DNA of 32,245 bases from NCBI GenBank assembly GCA_028869315.1, contig JAGWSV010000056.1:1-32245 (forward strand), in the 5' to 3' direction. The position numbers were made by a program, and so were the translations under genes. Numbering within the stretch: position 1 is the stretch's first letter; the number at the start of each line of letters is the position of its first letter. Shown piece by piece: positions 15,243 through 23,583 of the stretch. The DNA is from Rhodospirillales bacterium (GTDB lineage Bacteria > Pseudomonadota > Alphaproteobacteria > Acetobacterales > Acetobacteraceae). The notes beneath the pieces were generated by a model. It was not told the origin of the DNA and did no database searches. It saw only the letters and a list, made by a program, of their open reading frames with translations.

Positions 15243-15315
15243 CGCGAAAGCTCCTGGCATCCGCCTGGGGTCGACGGTCACGCGCGGCGGTCAGCACCCC
15301 CGGTCGGCGGCGCGG

Positions 15316-15663
15316 TCAGCCGGCCGCCGCCTCCCCGGCCAGCCGATCGAGCTTCGCCGCCATGATGAAGTCGTTCTCGTGCAATCCTTTTATCTTCTTC
15401 GTGCGCAGGGAAATGGTTACATAGCCCCAGCCGAACGCGACGTCCGGGTGGTGCCCCTCGCGCTCGGCCAGGTCCGCCGCCTGGGCGACGAAGCCGAACG
15501 CATCGCGGAAATTGCCGAACCGATAGGTCCGCTCGATCCGGCGGGCCTCATCGTGCAATGCCCAGGCCGGGGCCTGCTCAAGGAGCTCTCGGGCCGCCGC
15601 CTCGCTCAGCGGCGGAATGCCGCCCCGGCATGGCGTGCAGCTCTTGTCGATGAGATCGGCCAT
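15316..15663 (-). CDS. phhB: Pterin-4a-carbinolamine dehydratase (4a-hydroxytetrahydrobiopterin dehydratase)
   Basis: This 115-residue protein has the complete PhhB/DCoH fold and the active-site motif EGHHPDVAFGWGYV (His71, His72, Pro73), followed by ISLRTKKIKGLHENDF, which is near-diagnostic of the family. The enzyme dehydrates 4a-hydroxytetrahydropterin during pterin recycling, for example with phenylalanine hydroxylase; related proteins may support molybdopterin metabolism. The ATG at 15663 is chosen because AAGGAGA lies 7-13 bases upstream and the N-terminus MADLIDKSCTPCRGG is typical. An upstream in-frame extension to 15798 is Arg-rich and unlikely. It is the first gene of a minus-strand run leading to the HPP gene. 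No phenylalanine hydroxylase is present in the window. Confidence 0.93.
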   Translation of the reverse strand: MADLIDKSCTPCRGGIPPLSEAAARELLEQAPAWALHDEARRIERTYRFGNFRDAFGFVAQAADLAEREGHHPDVAFGWGYVTISLRTKKIKGLHENDFIMAAKLDRLAGEAAAG

Positions 15664-15911
15664 GTGCGGTCTCCTTCCCGTTCGTCGCGCGGCCCTGGAA
15701 GCGCCGGTTCTATCCGAATGCCACCCCGCGCGTCGAGCCGGCCGCGTCGCTGTCGTCCGGCCCGGAACGATGCCCGCCGGGCGCATGACCGTTGTCACGC
15801 GCGCGGGAGGCGCCGTCCTCCGGTTCCTTCGGCGGCTTGGTCGGGTCTTCCCGGCTGCGTGGCAAGTTCGTTCCGGCCGCGTGGTGCGGTGCGGATCGCG
15901 CGGCCGACCCT

Positions 15912-15966
15912 GTCCCCTGCGCGTCCCCTGCGCGTCCCCTGCGCGTCCCCTGCGCGTCCCCTGCGC
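15912..15966. repeat. 11-bp tandem repeat, unit GTCCCCTGCGC, five perfect copies
   Basis: Five perfect head-to-tail copies of GTCCCCTGCGC occupy 15912-15966 with no spacers. The unit length and the GTCCCC-TG core are shared with the array at 171-212 (rotated unit GTCCCCCTGGG). Perfect identity suggests recent slippage or active maintenance. Confidence 0.95.
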
Positions 15967-16097
15967 GGATACGTCGGATACGACTGTCCGGCGCGCCGCA
16001 AAACGTGACTGCGGCGCGCCCGCGCATCCCGGCTACTATGCCCGACATAGCCTGCGCGCTTTGGAGATTCGATCCCGTCTGCCGAGACCGCGGCGGG

Positions 16098-16113
16098 TTG
16101 CCAATATTGCCAA
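16098..16113. promoter_or_regulatory. Direct repeat TTGCCAA-TA-TTGCCAA upstream of the glycosyltransferase gene
   Basis: Two perfect TTGCCAA heptamers (16098-16104 and 16107-16113) are separated by two bases. The 9-base centre-to-centre spacing is close to one helical turn, as for a tandemly bound regulator. The site lies 20-36 bases before the ATG at 16134 in a locally AT-richer stretch. No regulator can be named. Confidence 0.35.
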
Positions 16114-16133
16114 CATACCGCCCGGAGTGATGG

Positions 16134-17123
16134 ATGCCAGGAGCGGAGCGTCTTGCTGTTCCCGTTGTTCTTATCGGATTCAACCGACCTGATTTCAGCA
16201 GGAAGGTTTTCGCCGAGATCAGGCGGGCTCGTCCCGGCAAGCTGCTGCTCGTGACCGATGGGCCACGGCCGGGCCGTGCGCTGGAGGCGGAGCGCGTGGC
16301 GGCGGTGCGCGACCTGGCCCGCGAGGTCGACTGGGACTGCGAGGTTCTTTGCAACTACCCGGAGAAGAACCTGGGAATCCCAACACGCTTTGCGACCGCG
16401 TTCCAGTGGATCTTCGAGAACGTCGAGGAAGCGATCATCCTCGAACACGATTGCCTGCCGCATCCGGACTTCTTCACCTTTTGCGCGGCGCTCCTCGAAC
16501 GCTACCGCGACGATCCGCGGATCGCCTGGATCGGCGGCACCAACGCGATGCGCCGCTGGCCCGCGGACGGCTCCCCCGGACAAGGGTCCTACCTCTTCAA
16601 CCGGATCAACATGGTGTGGGGCTGGGCAACCTGGCGCCGCGCCTGGCGACATTACGATATCTCCTGTCGCGCCTTCCCCGCCTTCGAGCGATCGGGAGAA
16701 TTGAGCCGGGTGACGCGGCATCGCGAGATCCGGCGTGGTTTTGCTGCCGTGATGGATCTCGCCGCCCAGGGATTGTGGGAAAACTGGGACGTCCAGTCCA
16801 CCTTCCTGATCTGGTCGCAGCGCGCCCTGGCCATTCACCCGCGCGTGAACCTTGTCAGCAATATCGGCTTCGACGCCGAGGCCGCCAACACCAAATGGAC
16901 ATCCGATCCGTTGGCGAACCTGCCGACCGAGCCGCTGGGACCGCTCGTTCACCCGCGATCCGTGGAGCCCGACGACGACTTCGACCTGGCCTGCTTCCGC
17001 GCACACTATCGCTGGATGCGGCGCATCGCCGTGTTTCGACAGTTGCGGAAGCTTCCCTTCTATCCGGCGTCGCGCCAGCTCTACCGTCGCTTCACGCACC
17101 TGACCGCCGGCAGGCCCGGATGA
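16134..17123 (+). CDS. GNT-I-like glycosyltransferase (annotated in relatives as HlpA-like)
   Basis: This 329-residue protein has a GT-A-like fold. The N-terminal strand PVVLIGFNRPDFSRKVFAEI is followed by LLLVTDGPRPG and then NYPEKNLGIPTRFATAFQW (about 88-106). EEAIILEHDCLPHPDFF (about 112-128) follows, where Glu-His-Asp takes the place of the metal-binding DxD motif, as in GNT-I (GT13)-type enzymes. FNRINMVWGWATWRRAW (about 161-177) is a strong signature of bacterial homologues in polysaccharide loci. The enzyme should transfer a sugar from a nucleotide sugar in the cytoplasm. The ATG at 16134 has GGAG 7 bases upstream. It opens the plus-strand arm of the polysaccharide locus, 85 bases before the next gene. 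Confidence 0.85.
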   Translation: MPGAERLAVPVVLIGFNRPDFSRKVFAEIRRARPGKLLLVTDGPRPGRALEAERVAAVRDLAREVDWDCEVLCNYPEKNLGIPTRFATAFQWIFENVEEAIILEHDCLPHPDFFTFCAALLERYRDDPRIAWIGGTNAMRRWPADGSPGQGSYLFNRINMVWGWATWRRAWRHYDISCRAFPAFERSGELSRVTRHREIRRGFAAVMDLAAQGLWENWDVQSTFLIWSQRALAIHPRVNLVSNIGFDAEAANTKWTSDPLANLPTEPLGPLVHPRSVEPDDDFDLACFRAHYRWMRRIAVFRQLRKLPFYPASRQLYRRFTHLTAGRPG

Positions 17124-17208
17124 CCCGGCCTGCGGCTTCCGCCCATCATCCACGCGGCGATCGGCTCCGGCATCGCCCGTCGCAAGACCGGCAGCCGAAG
17201 GAATAGCC

Positions 17209-18189
17209 GTGCGCATCGAAACCGCCGCCGCATCGTACCGTCGCGCAGTGTTGTCGTTGAGCGGCTGGACGCTTTATCTCGGCTGGGTGATCGGCACCGC
17301 CGTCGCGCTGCTGTCGCTCTACCTCGTGTCTTTGGTCGGCCTGGCGCAGGTGAAGCTCCTGCCGCCGCCGCCGATCATCAACAACCTTTGCGCCGACGCC
17401 AAGCTCAAATTCTACCGCGACCATCTTCTGGAGGCGCCGACGCTGATCACCGTCGGATCCTCGGTCGCGTGGCGCGACGTCGACAGCGCCGAGCTTCAGG
17501 GCAATGGGCAGGTCCCGCTGAACGCGGGCTTCTGCGCCGCGCAGGTCAATCAGGCCGCTTTCGTCGCCCGCTTCTTCATGGACCAGTTTCCTACGGTCGA
17601 CACCGTCCTCGCGGTGCTGGCACCGCAGGATCTGCGTGGTTGCTCGCAGACCCGAACCCGGCTGTTCGACCGCCGGGACGCCGAGGCGTACATGTTCCGC
17701 CGTACCTGGGTCTATGGCCTCTACCTGCGCTATTTCGATCCGGTCTCCCTCGCCCGCAACGTGCGTCGGCTGAGCAGGCATCTGCGCGATCTCGACATGG
17801 ACCAGTGGGGCGACGGCCTGCTGGTGCGAACGACGGCGCGTCCCGTCATCTATACCGCGTTCGGGCACTACGACCCGACATGCTTCACGGCATTGCACGA
17901 TCTTGCGGTGTCGGTGCGGGCGCGCGGCGCCCGTCTGATGGTCGTTGCTGCCCCGATCAATTCGGAGTGGACGCGCCGCTTCGACCCCGATCACCGCATC
18001 GTGCGCGCGCTTGCCACGCGGACCGAGGCGGCCCTGAAGGAAACCGGCGCCATCTTCTGGAACGCCCGGAAGGACTTCCCGACCAGGCCATCGGACTTCA
18101 CCGACAACGCCCTGCATCTGGAACGCGGAACGGCCGCCCGGTTCACCGCCGCCCTGGCGCGGGTTCTCGACCGCGGCGCGCGGTCATAG
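17209..18189 (+). CDS. SGNH-hydrolase-like (AlgX/AlgJ/DltD-like) membrane-anchored protein
   Basis: This 326-residue protein has an N-terminal membrane anchor (about 20-46) and an extracytoplasmic SGNH-type domain. The nucleophile elbow is TVGSSVAW (Ser84/Ser85), and a C-terminal Asp and His occur in FTDNALHL (Asp299, His303). It sits directly upstream of an MBOAT gene, the usual pairing in O-acylation systems such as AlgI/AlgX-AlgJ and DltB/DltD. In those systems the MBOAT brings the acyl group across the membrane and the SGNH partner transfers it to the glycan. GTG at 17209 is taken as the start because AAGGA lies 8 bases upstream. The catalytic role is inferred from motif and partner. Confidence 0.8.
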   Translation: MRIETAAASYRRAVLSLSGWTLYLGWVIGTAVALLSLYLVSLVGLAQVKLLPPPPIINNLCADAKLKFYRDHLLEAPTLITVGSSVAWRDVDSAELQGNGQVPLNAGFCAAQVNQAAFVARFFMDQFPTVDTVLAVLAPQDLRGCSQTRTRLFDRRDAEAYMFRRTWVYGLYLRYFDPVSLARNVRRLSRHLRDLDMDQWGDGLLVRTTARPVIYTAFGHYDPTCFTALHDLAVSVRARGARLMVVAAPINSEWTRRFDPDHRIVRALATRTEAALKETGAIFWNARKDFPTRPSDFTDNALHLERGTAARFTAALARVLDRGARS

Positions 18190-18200
18190 GGCCGACGATC

Positions 18201-19832
18201 ATGCTGTTCAATTCCGTACCCTTCCTGGTCTATTTCCTGCCGGTCACCGTTGTCGGCTTCTACCTGCTGGGAGCCGCCCGACTCCACAAGCTCCAGATCG
18301 TCTGGCTCACCCTCTCGTCCCTGTTCTTCTACGGCTGGTGGAACGTCACGTCGGTGCCGCTGCTGGTCGGCTCGGTCCTCGTGAACTTCGCGATCGGACG
18401 GGCCCTCTCGCTCAAGCGGCGGAAATGGCTGCTGATCGCCGGCGTAGCCGCCAACCTGGCGCTGCTCGGCTACTACAAATATTCCGACTTCTTCATCGGC
18501 GCCCTCAATCAGTCGCTGGGGACGCGGCTTCCGCTGCCGGAGGTCGTGCTGCCTCTGGCCATCTCCTTCTTCACCTTCCAGCAGATCGCGTATCTCACGG
18601 ATGCCCATGACGGGCTGGCGGACGAGCCGAGCCTGAACACCTACGCGATGTTCGTCACGTTCTTCCCGCACCTGATCGCCGGCCCCATCACCTACCATCG
18701 CGAAATGCTGCCGCAATTCGAGAACCTGCGCATGTCGCGGCCACGGGCCGACCTGCTGGCCCTCGGTCTCACGGTGTTCGTGATCGGTCTGTTCAAGAAA
18801 GTATTGATCGCGGATTCGCTGAGCCAATGGGCCTCGCCGGTGTTCGCCGCGGCAGACGCCGGGCATGCGATGACGGCGCTCGAGGCGTGGGGCGGATCGC
18901 TCTGCTACACATTGCAGATCTATTTCGACTTCTCCGGCTACACCGACATGGCGATCGGCCTCGGCCTGATGTTCGGCATCCGGCTGCCGCAGAATTTCGA
19001 CTCCCCCTACAAGTCGCACAACATCATCGAGTTCTGGTCGCGCTGGAACATGACCCTCACGCGGTTCCTGACGAGCTATGTCTACACGCCGATGACCTTG
19101 AGCCTGAGCCGGGCGCGCCGGCGCGCAGGCAAGCCGATGCCCCGCCGCGGCCGGACCACGCCCGGGGCGTTCGCCTCCCTGGTGGCGCTGCCGACCATGG
19201 TGACGATGTTCCTCATCGGCATGTGGCATGGAGCGGGATGGCAGTTCATGATCTTCGGCCTGCTGCACGGCACGTATATTACGATCAACCATGCCTGGCG
19301 CAGCGTGAAGGCCCAGCTCGGCCGGACCGTCGATTCACCCCGGCTGCGCCACCGCATCCCGGCCGTGCTGCTCACCTTCCTGTGCGTTCTCGTGGCGCTG
19401 GTGTTCTTCCGCGCCGGCAGCACCCTGGCGGCGCTTCGCCTGCTTTCGGCCATGCTGGCCAGCCACGGCCTCTATTTCCCCGGCGGCAGCCCGACCCACT
19501 CGGCGCTCGCCCTGGCAACGTTGTTCGGCGCCCGCGCCTTGCCGGCGGTGCAGCTCAGTCTCGCTGATCATAACGAATTCCGGCTGCTGTTCGTCCTGTT
19601 CGGCATCCTCTGGCTGCTGCCGAACACCCAGCAATGGCTGCGCAACTACGAGACCGGGCTCAATCCCCTCGGCAAGCCGACCTGGCTCGAGCAGCGCACC
19701 CCGCATCTCGCGCGGCTCCTGGTCTGGAGGCCGAGCCCGGGCTTCGCCATCCTGGTCGGCGGGATCGCCTTCCTCGCGATCGCCCGCGCGCTGTCGGTCG
19801 CGCCGACCGAGTTCCTCTACTTCAAGTTCTGA
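18201..19832 (+). CDS. MBOAT-family membrane-bound O-acyltransferase (AlgI/DltB-like)
   Basis: This 543-residue polytopic membrane protein shows clear MBOAT features: the N-terminal LFNSVPFLVYFLPVTVVGFY, SLFFYGWWN, LPLAISFFTFQQIAYLTD, FFPHLIAGPI, the core IYFDFSGYTDMAIGLGLMFG, NFDSPYKSHNIIEFWSRWN, and the catalytic histidine His343 in GMWHGAGWQF. It is most like the AlgI/PatA branch that acylates polysaccharides or peptidoglycan. A weak AGGG site precedes the ATG at 18201, 11 bases after the SGNH gene. The following gene is an acyl carrier protein, so the acyl donor could be acyl-ACP rather than acetyl-CoA, as DltB uses a carrier protein. That last point is inference. Confidence 0.93.
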   Translation: MLFNSVPFLVYFLPVTVVGFYLLGAARLHKLQIVWLTLSSLFFYGWWNVTSVPLLVGSVLVNFAIGRALSLKRRKWLLIAGVAANLALLGYYKYSDFFIGALNQSLGTRLPLPEVVLPLAISFFTFQQIAYLTDAHDGLADEPSLNTYAMFVTFFPHLIAGPITYHREMLPQFENLRMSRPRADLLALGLTVFVIGLFKKVLIADSLSQWASPVFAAADAGHAMTALEAWGGSLCYTLQIYFDFSGYTDMAIGLGLMFGIRLPQNFDSPYKSHNIIEFWSRWNMTLTRFLTSYVYTPMTLSLSRARRRAGKPMPRRGRTTPGAFASLVALPTMVTMFLIGMWHGAGWQFMIFGLLHGTYITINHAWRSVKAQLGRTVDSPRLRHRIPAVLLTFLCVLVALVFFRAGSTLAALRLLSAMLASHGLYFPGGSPTHSALALATLFGARALPAVQLSLADHNEFRLLFVLFGILWLLPNTQQWLRNYETGLNPLGKPTWLEQRTPHLARLLVWRPSPGFAILVGGIAFLAIARALSVAPTEFLYFKF

Positions 19833-19928
19833 ACCGATGTCCGCGCGATCGGCAGCACCCCGCGAACGCGCCGATACCGGGCCCCGACCGCCCAGGGCCG
19901 ATCCTTCCGCAACCAGGGAGTTTGCCGC

Positions 19929-20183
19929 ATGGCCGACACACCAACGCTGTCCGCGCTGATCGAGGTTTTCAGGGACGTCTTCGACGACGACACGCTCGTC
20001 GTCAACGCGGCGACGACAGCCAACGACATTCCCGACTGGGACAGCCAGACCCATGTGCATCTCGTGCTGGCCGCCGAAGAACGCTTCGGCGTCCGCTTCC
20101 GCACGGCCGAGATCGAGCAGCTCAAGCATGTCGGCGACTTCGTCGCCCTGATCGAGCGCAAGATGGCGACGACGGGCGCGTGA
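19929..20183 (+). CDS. Acyl carrier protein
   Basis: This 84-residue acidic helical protein has the carrier-protein motif PDWDSQTHVHLVLAAEERFGV, with Ser39 in WDSQ as the phosphopantetheine attachment site (the family core is DSL or DSx). Helices before and after match the four-helix ACP fold. CAGGGAG lies 8-14 bases before the ATG. It is not the housekeeping AcpP, which would carry the highly conserved GADSLD, so it is a dedicated carrier. It lies between the MBOAT gene and an SDR gene, and a MaoC-SDR fusion lies in the convergent operon. A role in carrying an acyl group destined for the glycan is inferred from this setting. Confidence 0.88.
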   Translation: MADTPTLSALIEVFRDVFDDDTLVVNAATTANDIPDWDSQTHVHLVLAAEERFGVRFRTAEIEQLKHVGDFVALIERKMATTGA

Positions 20184-20247
20184 TCATGGCCCGTGCGCCG
20201 GCCGCACGGCCGGTCGTTCCGTATCCCAGCCGATGCCGGAGGCGGAT

Positions 20248-20952
20248 GTGAAAAGCGACGTGGCGCTGGTGATCGGGGCAACCAGCGATATCGGCACCGC
20301 AATCGCCGAAGCGCTCCTGCGGGCAGGAGCCGAGGTGCTGCTGCAGGGGCGGCCATCGCCTCGCCTCGTCGGCCTGGCCGACCGCCTCGCCGCGCTGGGC
20401 CCATGCCAGGCGGTCGCCGCCGACCTCACCCGGCCGGACGACATCGCCGAACTCGCGGGCATCGTGACCCGGCGGGGACGGCTGGATACCCTCATTCTCG
20501 GCTCCGGCATCTACGAACGCTCGAACGACGCCGCGGCGCTCGCCCGCCAGTTTGCCGCCAACGTGCACGGGCCGTACTCGATCCTCGTCGCGCTCGTGCC
20601 GCTGCTGGTTGCCGCCCGCGGACAGATCCTGTTCCTGAACTCCACCCAGGGCCTGGCCGCAGCGAAGGGATTGGGACAATACGCGGCGACCCAGCACGCG
20701 CTGCGCGCCATCGCCGACAGTCTGCGCGCGGAGGTGAATCCGGACGGCGTTCGGGTGCTGTCGATGTTTCTCGGCCGGACGGCGACGCGACGACAGCGGG
20801 CCATCTTCGCACTGGAGGGCCGCCCCTACCTGCCGGAGCGGCTGATCCAGCCGGAAGACGTCGCCCATGCCGCGCTCGCCGCCCTCACGCTGCCCAGGAC
20901 CGCCGAGATCACGCAGATCATGATGCGGCCGATGCTGAACCATGAGGCATGA
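20248..20952 (+). CDS. Short-chain dehydrogenase/reductase with YxxxQ in place of YxxxK
   Basis: This 234-residue protein has a Rossmann fold. It shows GATSDIG for NAD(P) binding (about 10-16), the NVHGPYS helix (NNAG/N-x region), Ser in FLNSTQG, and Tyr in GQYAATQHALRAIADSLRAE. The catalytic Lys of the SDR YxxxK motif is replaced by Gln (codon CAG), while the flanking residues are typical. The replacement should impair hydride transfer, so the protein may be regulatory, binding only, or use another mechanism. GTG at 20248 is preferred because GGAGG (20238-20242) sits 5 bases upstream. An ATG at 20233 would add five residues but lacks a site. The 3' end overlaps the convergent epimerase gene by 35 bases. 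Confidence 0.85.
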   Translation: MKSDVALVIGATSDIGTAIAEALLRAGAEVLLQGRPSPRLVGLADRLAALGPCQAVAADLTRPDDIAELAGIVTRRGRLDTLILGSGIYERSNDAAALARQFAANVHGPYSILVALVPLLVAARGQILFLNSTQGLAAAKGLGQYAATQHALRAIADSLRAEVNPDGVRVLSMFLGRTATRRQRAIFALEGRPYLPERLIQPEDVAHAALAALTLPRTAEITQIMMRPMLNHEA

Positions 20953-22006
20953 CCGGCCGGCTGGACCGCCGCCGCAGGTCGGGCGTCAGTTCGCCGGTTT
21001 CAAGCAGGCCCTTCAGGACCTTGAGCCGGATCTGGCGCGAACCGCGAAACTCCGGATCGTCGAAGCCGATCGCCTGCAAGCCGTCGCGCAACCGGCGCAC
21101 CGACTCCGCCAGCCCGGTACGCGGCTGATGCCCCGGCGCCAGCGCGGCGAAGCGTGAAAAATCCACGCGATAGCTCCGCTTGTCGGGCGCCGCCTGCGGG
21201 TTGATCCGCACGGTGGCGCCCGGGATCTCTGCGGCCACCGCCTCGGCGAGGTCCTTCACCTGGTAGTTCCACCCGTTCGATCCGGCGTTCACTTCCAGCA
21301 CCTGCCCGCCCCGCGCGCCGTCGCGCCCGATCGCCCATTCGATCGCGCGCGCCATGTCCGCGACATCGATCAACGGCCGCCATGGCGTCCCATCGCTCAG
21401 GATGCGGATCTCCCCCGAGCTGACCGCGCAGGCGACGAAGTCGTTCAGCACGAGGTCCAGCCGCAGCCGGTCGGACATGCCGCACGCCGTCGCGAACCGC
21501 AGGCAGGTGATCGTCATCCGGCCGTTCTCCAGCGCGCGCAGCCCCTGCTCCGTGCCGATCTTCGATCTCGCATAGGCCGTGAGCGGCGCCAGCGGGTCCG
21601 TCTCCCGGCGGGGCCCGCCCTCGGCGGCCCCGTAGACGCTGCAGCTCGACGCGAAAACGAAACGGCCGACGCCGGCGTCGGCGGCCAGATGGGCGAGGCG
21701 CAGGCTGGCCTCCTGGTTGATCTCGTGGGTCACCGTCTCGAATTCATTGCCCATGGGGTCGTTGGAGATCGCCGCAAGATGGATGACGGCGTCGGTCCCG
21801 CGCAGGAAGTCGGCCGGCACGTCGCGCACGTCGCCGAAATACTGGGCGGTCAACGCCGCCTCCGGCAGCGAGCCGCGCGTGGTCAGGCAATGCGCGAACA
21901 AGCCGAGATCGAGCCCGATCAGCTCCGCGTCGGGGAACCGGTCCCTCAGGTGGCGGACCACGACCGGCCCCACATAGCCCATGTTTCCCGTAATGATGAT
22001 GCGCAT
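20918..22006 (-). CDS. NAD-dependent epimerase/dehydratase (extended SDR, nucleotide-sugar enzyme)
   Basis: This 362-residue extended SDR acts on nucleotide sugars. It has an ITGNMGYVG dinucleotide-binding motif at 5-13, HLAAISNDP, Ser in FASSCSVYG, and the catalytic YARSK (Tyr-x-x-x-Lys). RFATACGMSDRLRLDLVLNDFV then gives the sugar-binding region. The SNDPMG and RPLIDVADMARAIEW stretches are typical of epimerases in LPS and capsule loci that work on CDP- or GDP-deoxysugars. The exact reaction (4-reduction, epimerisation or dehydration) cannot be read from sequence. GGAG lies 7-10 bases before the ATG at 22006. It is the last gene of a five-gene minus-strand operon starting at rfbF. Confidence 0.88.
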   Translation of the reverse strand: MRIIITGNMGYVGPVVVRHLRDRFPDAELIGLDLGLFAHCLTTRGSLPEAALTAQYFGDVRDVPADFLRGTDAVIHLAAISNDPMGNEFETVTHEINQEASLRLAHLAADAGVGRFVFASSCSVYGAAEGGPRRETDPLAPLTAYARSKIGTEQGLRALENGRMTITCLRFATACGMSDRLRLDLVLNDFVACAVSSGEIRILSDGTPWRPLIDVADMARAIEWAIGRDGARGGQVLEVNAGSNGWNYQVKDLAEAVAAEIPGATVRINPQAAPDKRSYRVDFSRFAALAPGHQPRTGLAESVRRLRDGLQAIGFDDPEFRGSRQIRLKVLKGLLETGELTPDLRRRSSRPVMPHGSASAAS

Positions 22007-22056
22007 CGATCGCTCTCCGGAGGATGGAACGTTCCGCGGCGTCCCCCGCGCACGCG

Positions 22057-23583
22057 TCAGGCCGCCCGGCGGCGGAACGCGGCGCGCAACTGCCAGATCT
22101 CCCGCAGCACGCGGTAGCCCTGCGGCAGGCAGGCAAGGACGAAGGTGTAGACGGCGTAGGAGAGCACTCCCATGGCGATGAGCCCTGGAAATCCGTACCC
22201 CACGCCGTGCCACAAGGCGCTGTTCTGGATGAGCCGCAGCGCGATCGCGGTGGCGAGCGCAGCGACGACGAACGGATAGCCCTCGCGCAGCAGCCGCCGC
22301 CGCCGGATCGGCCCGGTCGCTGTCGCCGCCCAGCACAGCAGCGGAGCCTGCACCAGGCAGTTGGCGATCGCGCCCGCGACGGCAACGCCCAGCGGGCCCC
22401 ATGGCAACCCGACCACGAAGGCCAGGATCCGCGTTGCCGCGCCAAGGCTTCCCCATCGGAGCTGCTCGCGGGCCCGGTTCTGGCTGATGAACAACCAGCT
22501 CGTGCTGATCAGCAGCGGCGTGGCCAGCGAAGCGACCGCGAGCCAGGCGAGGATCGGACCCGCCTTGGCCCAGGGTCGGCCAAGCAGCAGGATGACGATC
22601 TCGTTGCTGAGCACGATCGCTACCAGGAGGCCGGGAACGATCGCGAGCGAGGTCGACTGCAGCAGCCGCACATAGCTGCGGGCGTAGCGCCCCGGGGCAT
22701 CCTGCTGGCGCGACAGCAGCGGGACCGCCACCCGCGTGAACGGCGTCATCGCCAGCAGCAGCGGCTGGAACGCCAGCTTGAACGCCCGATCATACAGGCC
22801 AAGACTGGCCGCGCTGTTGGTCGCGCCGATCAGGACGTTGTCGAGGCTGTAGGCCAGGTAGTCCATGACGTTGAAGCCGGTGACGTCGCCGCCGAAGCGC
22901 AGCAGGCCCGACAGCCCGCGCTGCCGGCGCGGGCGCCCCGGCACCCACCCGCACATGATCCACGCGAGCAGCGCGGTGACGCCCGAGTTCGCGGCCTGCA
23001 TCGCCACCAGCGACCAGACGCCGAAACCGTCCCAGGCCAAGGCGAGCCCGGTCAGTGCCGAAAGCAATGTCGCGGCCACCTCGATCACGGCAAGCCGGCC
23101 GAAACGCATGCCGCGGTTCAGCAGCGCCATCTGCTGGGCGGCGACGCCGTTGAGAATGACGAGGAAGGAAAGACTGACGGTGATCGGAACGGTCGCGGGC
23201 TCCCCATAGAGCCGCGCGACCAGCGGCGCCGAGGCGGCAAGCACGGCCGCGAGCACGACACTGGCCAGCATGTTCACCCAGAACAGCGCCGAGAGTTCCG
23301 CTTGGGAAATCTCCTGACGCTGGATCGTCGCCTCCAGCAGCCCCATCTGCCCCAGCATCAGCACCAGGCTGATGATCGGCGCCACCATGGCGATCAGCCC
23401 GAATTCCGCCGGCAGAATGAGATGGGCCAGCAGCGCCTGGGTGGCGAAGGACACGACGAAACGCAGGATCTGCGCCACGAACGTGACCGTCGCGCCATGC
23501 ACCGACCGGCGGTTCAGATCGCCGCTCGGCGCGCCCGGACCGGCCGTGTCGGAAGACGGCCGCGTACGGAGGCGGATTTTCAT
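22057..23583 (-). CDS. Wzx-type polysaccharide flippase (MOP superfamily, lipopolysaccharide biosynthesis protein)
   Basis: This 508-residue membrane protein has about 12-14 hydrophobic segments after a basic N-terminus. The opening ATVTFVAQILRFVVSFATQALLAHLILPAEFGLIAMV (visible here as LAHLILPAEFGLIAMV) and YSLDNVLIGATNSAASLGLYDRAFKL (visible as DNVLIGATNSAASLGLYDRA) are classic for the WzxC/polysaccharide-synthesis family. It should flip undecaprenyl-linked oligosaccharide across the inner membrane. The ATG overlaps the stop codon of the upstream MaoC-SDR gene by one base (TGATG), so both are translated together. The 50 bases before the next gene hold only its ribosome binding site. Confidence 0.92.
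   Translation of the reverse strand: MKIRLRTRPSSDTAGPGAPSGDLNRRSVHGATVTFVAQILRFVVSFATQALLAHLILPAEFGLIAMVAPIISLVLMLGQMGLLEATIQRQEISQAELSALFWVNMLASVVLAAVLAASAPLVARLYGEPATVPITVSLSFLVILNGVAAQQMALLNRGMRFGRLAVIEVAATLLSALTGLALAWDGFGVWSLVAMQAANSGVTALLAWIMCGWVPGRPRRQRGLSGLLRFGGDVTGFNVMDYLAYSLDNVLIGATNSAASLGLYDRAFKLAFQPLLLAMTPFTRVAVPLLSRQQDAPGRYARSYVRLLQSTSLAIVPGLLVAIVLSNEIVILLLGRPWAKAGPILAWLAVASLATPLLISTSWLFISQNRAREQLRWGSLGAATRILAFVVGLPWGPLGVAVAGAIANCLVQAPLLCWAATATGPIRRRRLLREGYPFVVAALATAIALRLIQNSALWHGVGYGFPGLIAMGVLSYAVYTFVLACLPQGYRVLREIWQLRAAFRRRAA

Larger units (their letters stand above)
15664..16133. other. 470-base divergent intergenic region with an 11-bp tandem array and a TTGCCAA direct repeat
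   Basis: No credible gene is seen between the phhB and glycosyltransferase starts, which diverge. The region holds the five-copy tandem repeat at 15912-15966 and a less GC-rich stretch (about 16070-16120) with the direct repeat at 16098-16113. It should contain promoters for both directions, but I cannot place -35/-10 elements with confidence. Confidence 0.6.

Noticed and set aside
15912-15966. CRISPR array
   Set aside because: The five 11-bp units are contiguous with no spacers, so it is a simple tandem repeat.
15795-17216. 473-codon minus-strand frame opposite the glycosyltransferase gene
   Set aside because: Shadow frame: it translates the 11-bp tandem array into repeated RRGRAGDAQGT-like units and has no recognisable domain, while the plus strand holds a motif-rich glycosyltransferase.
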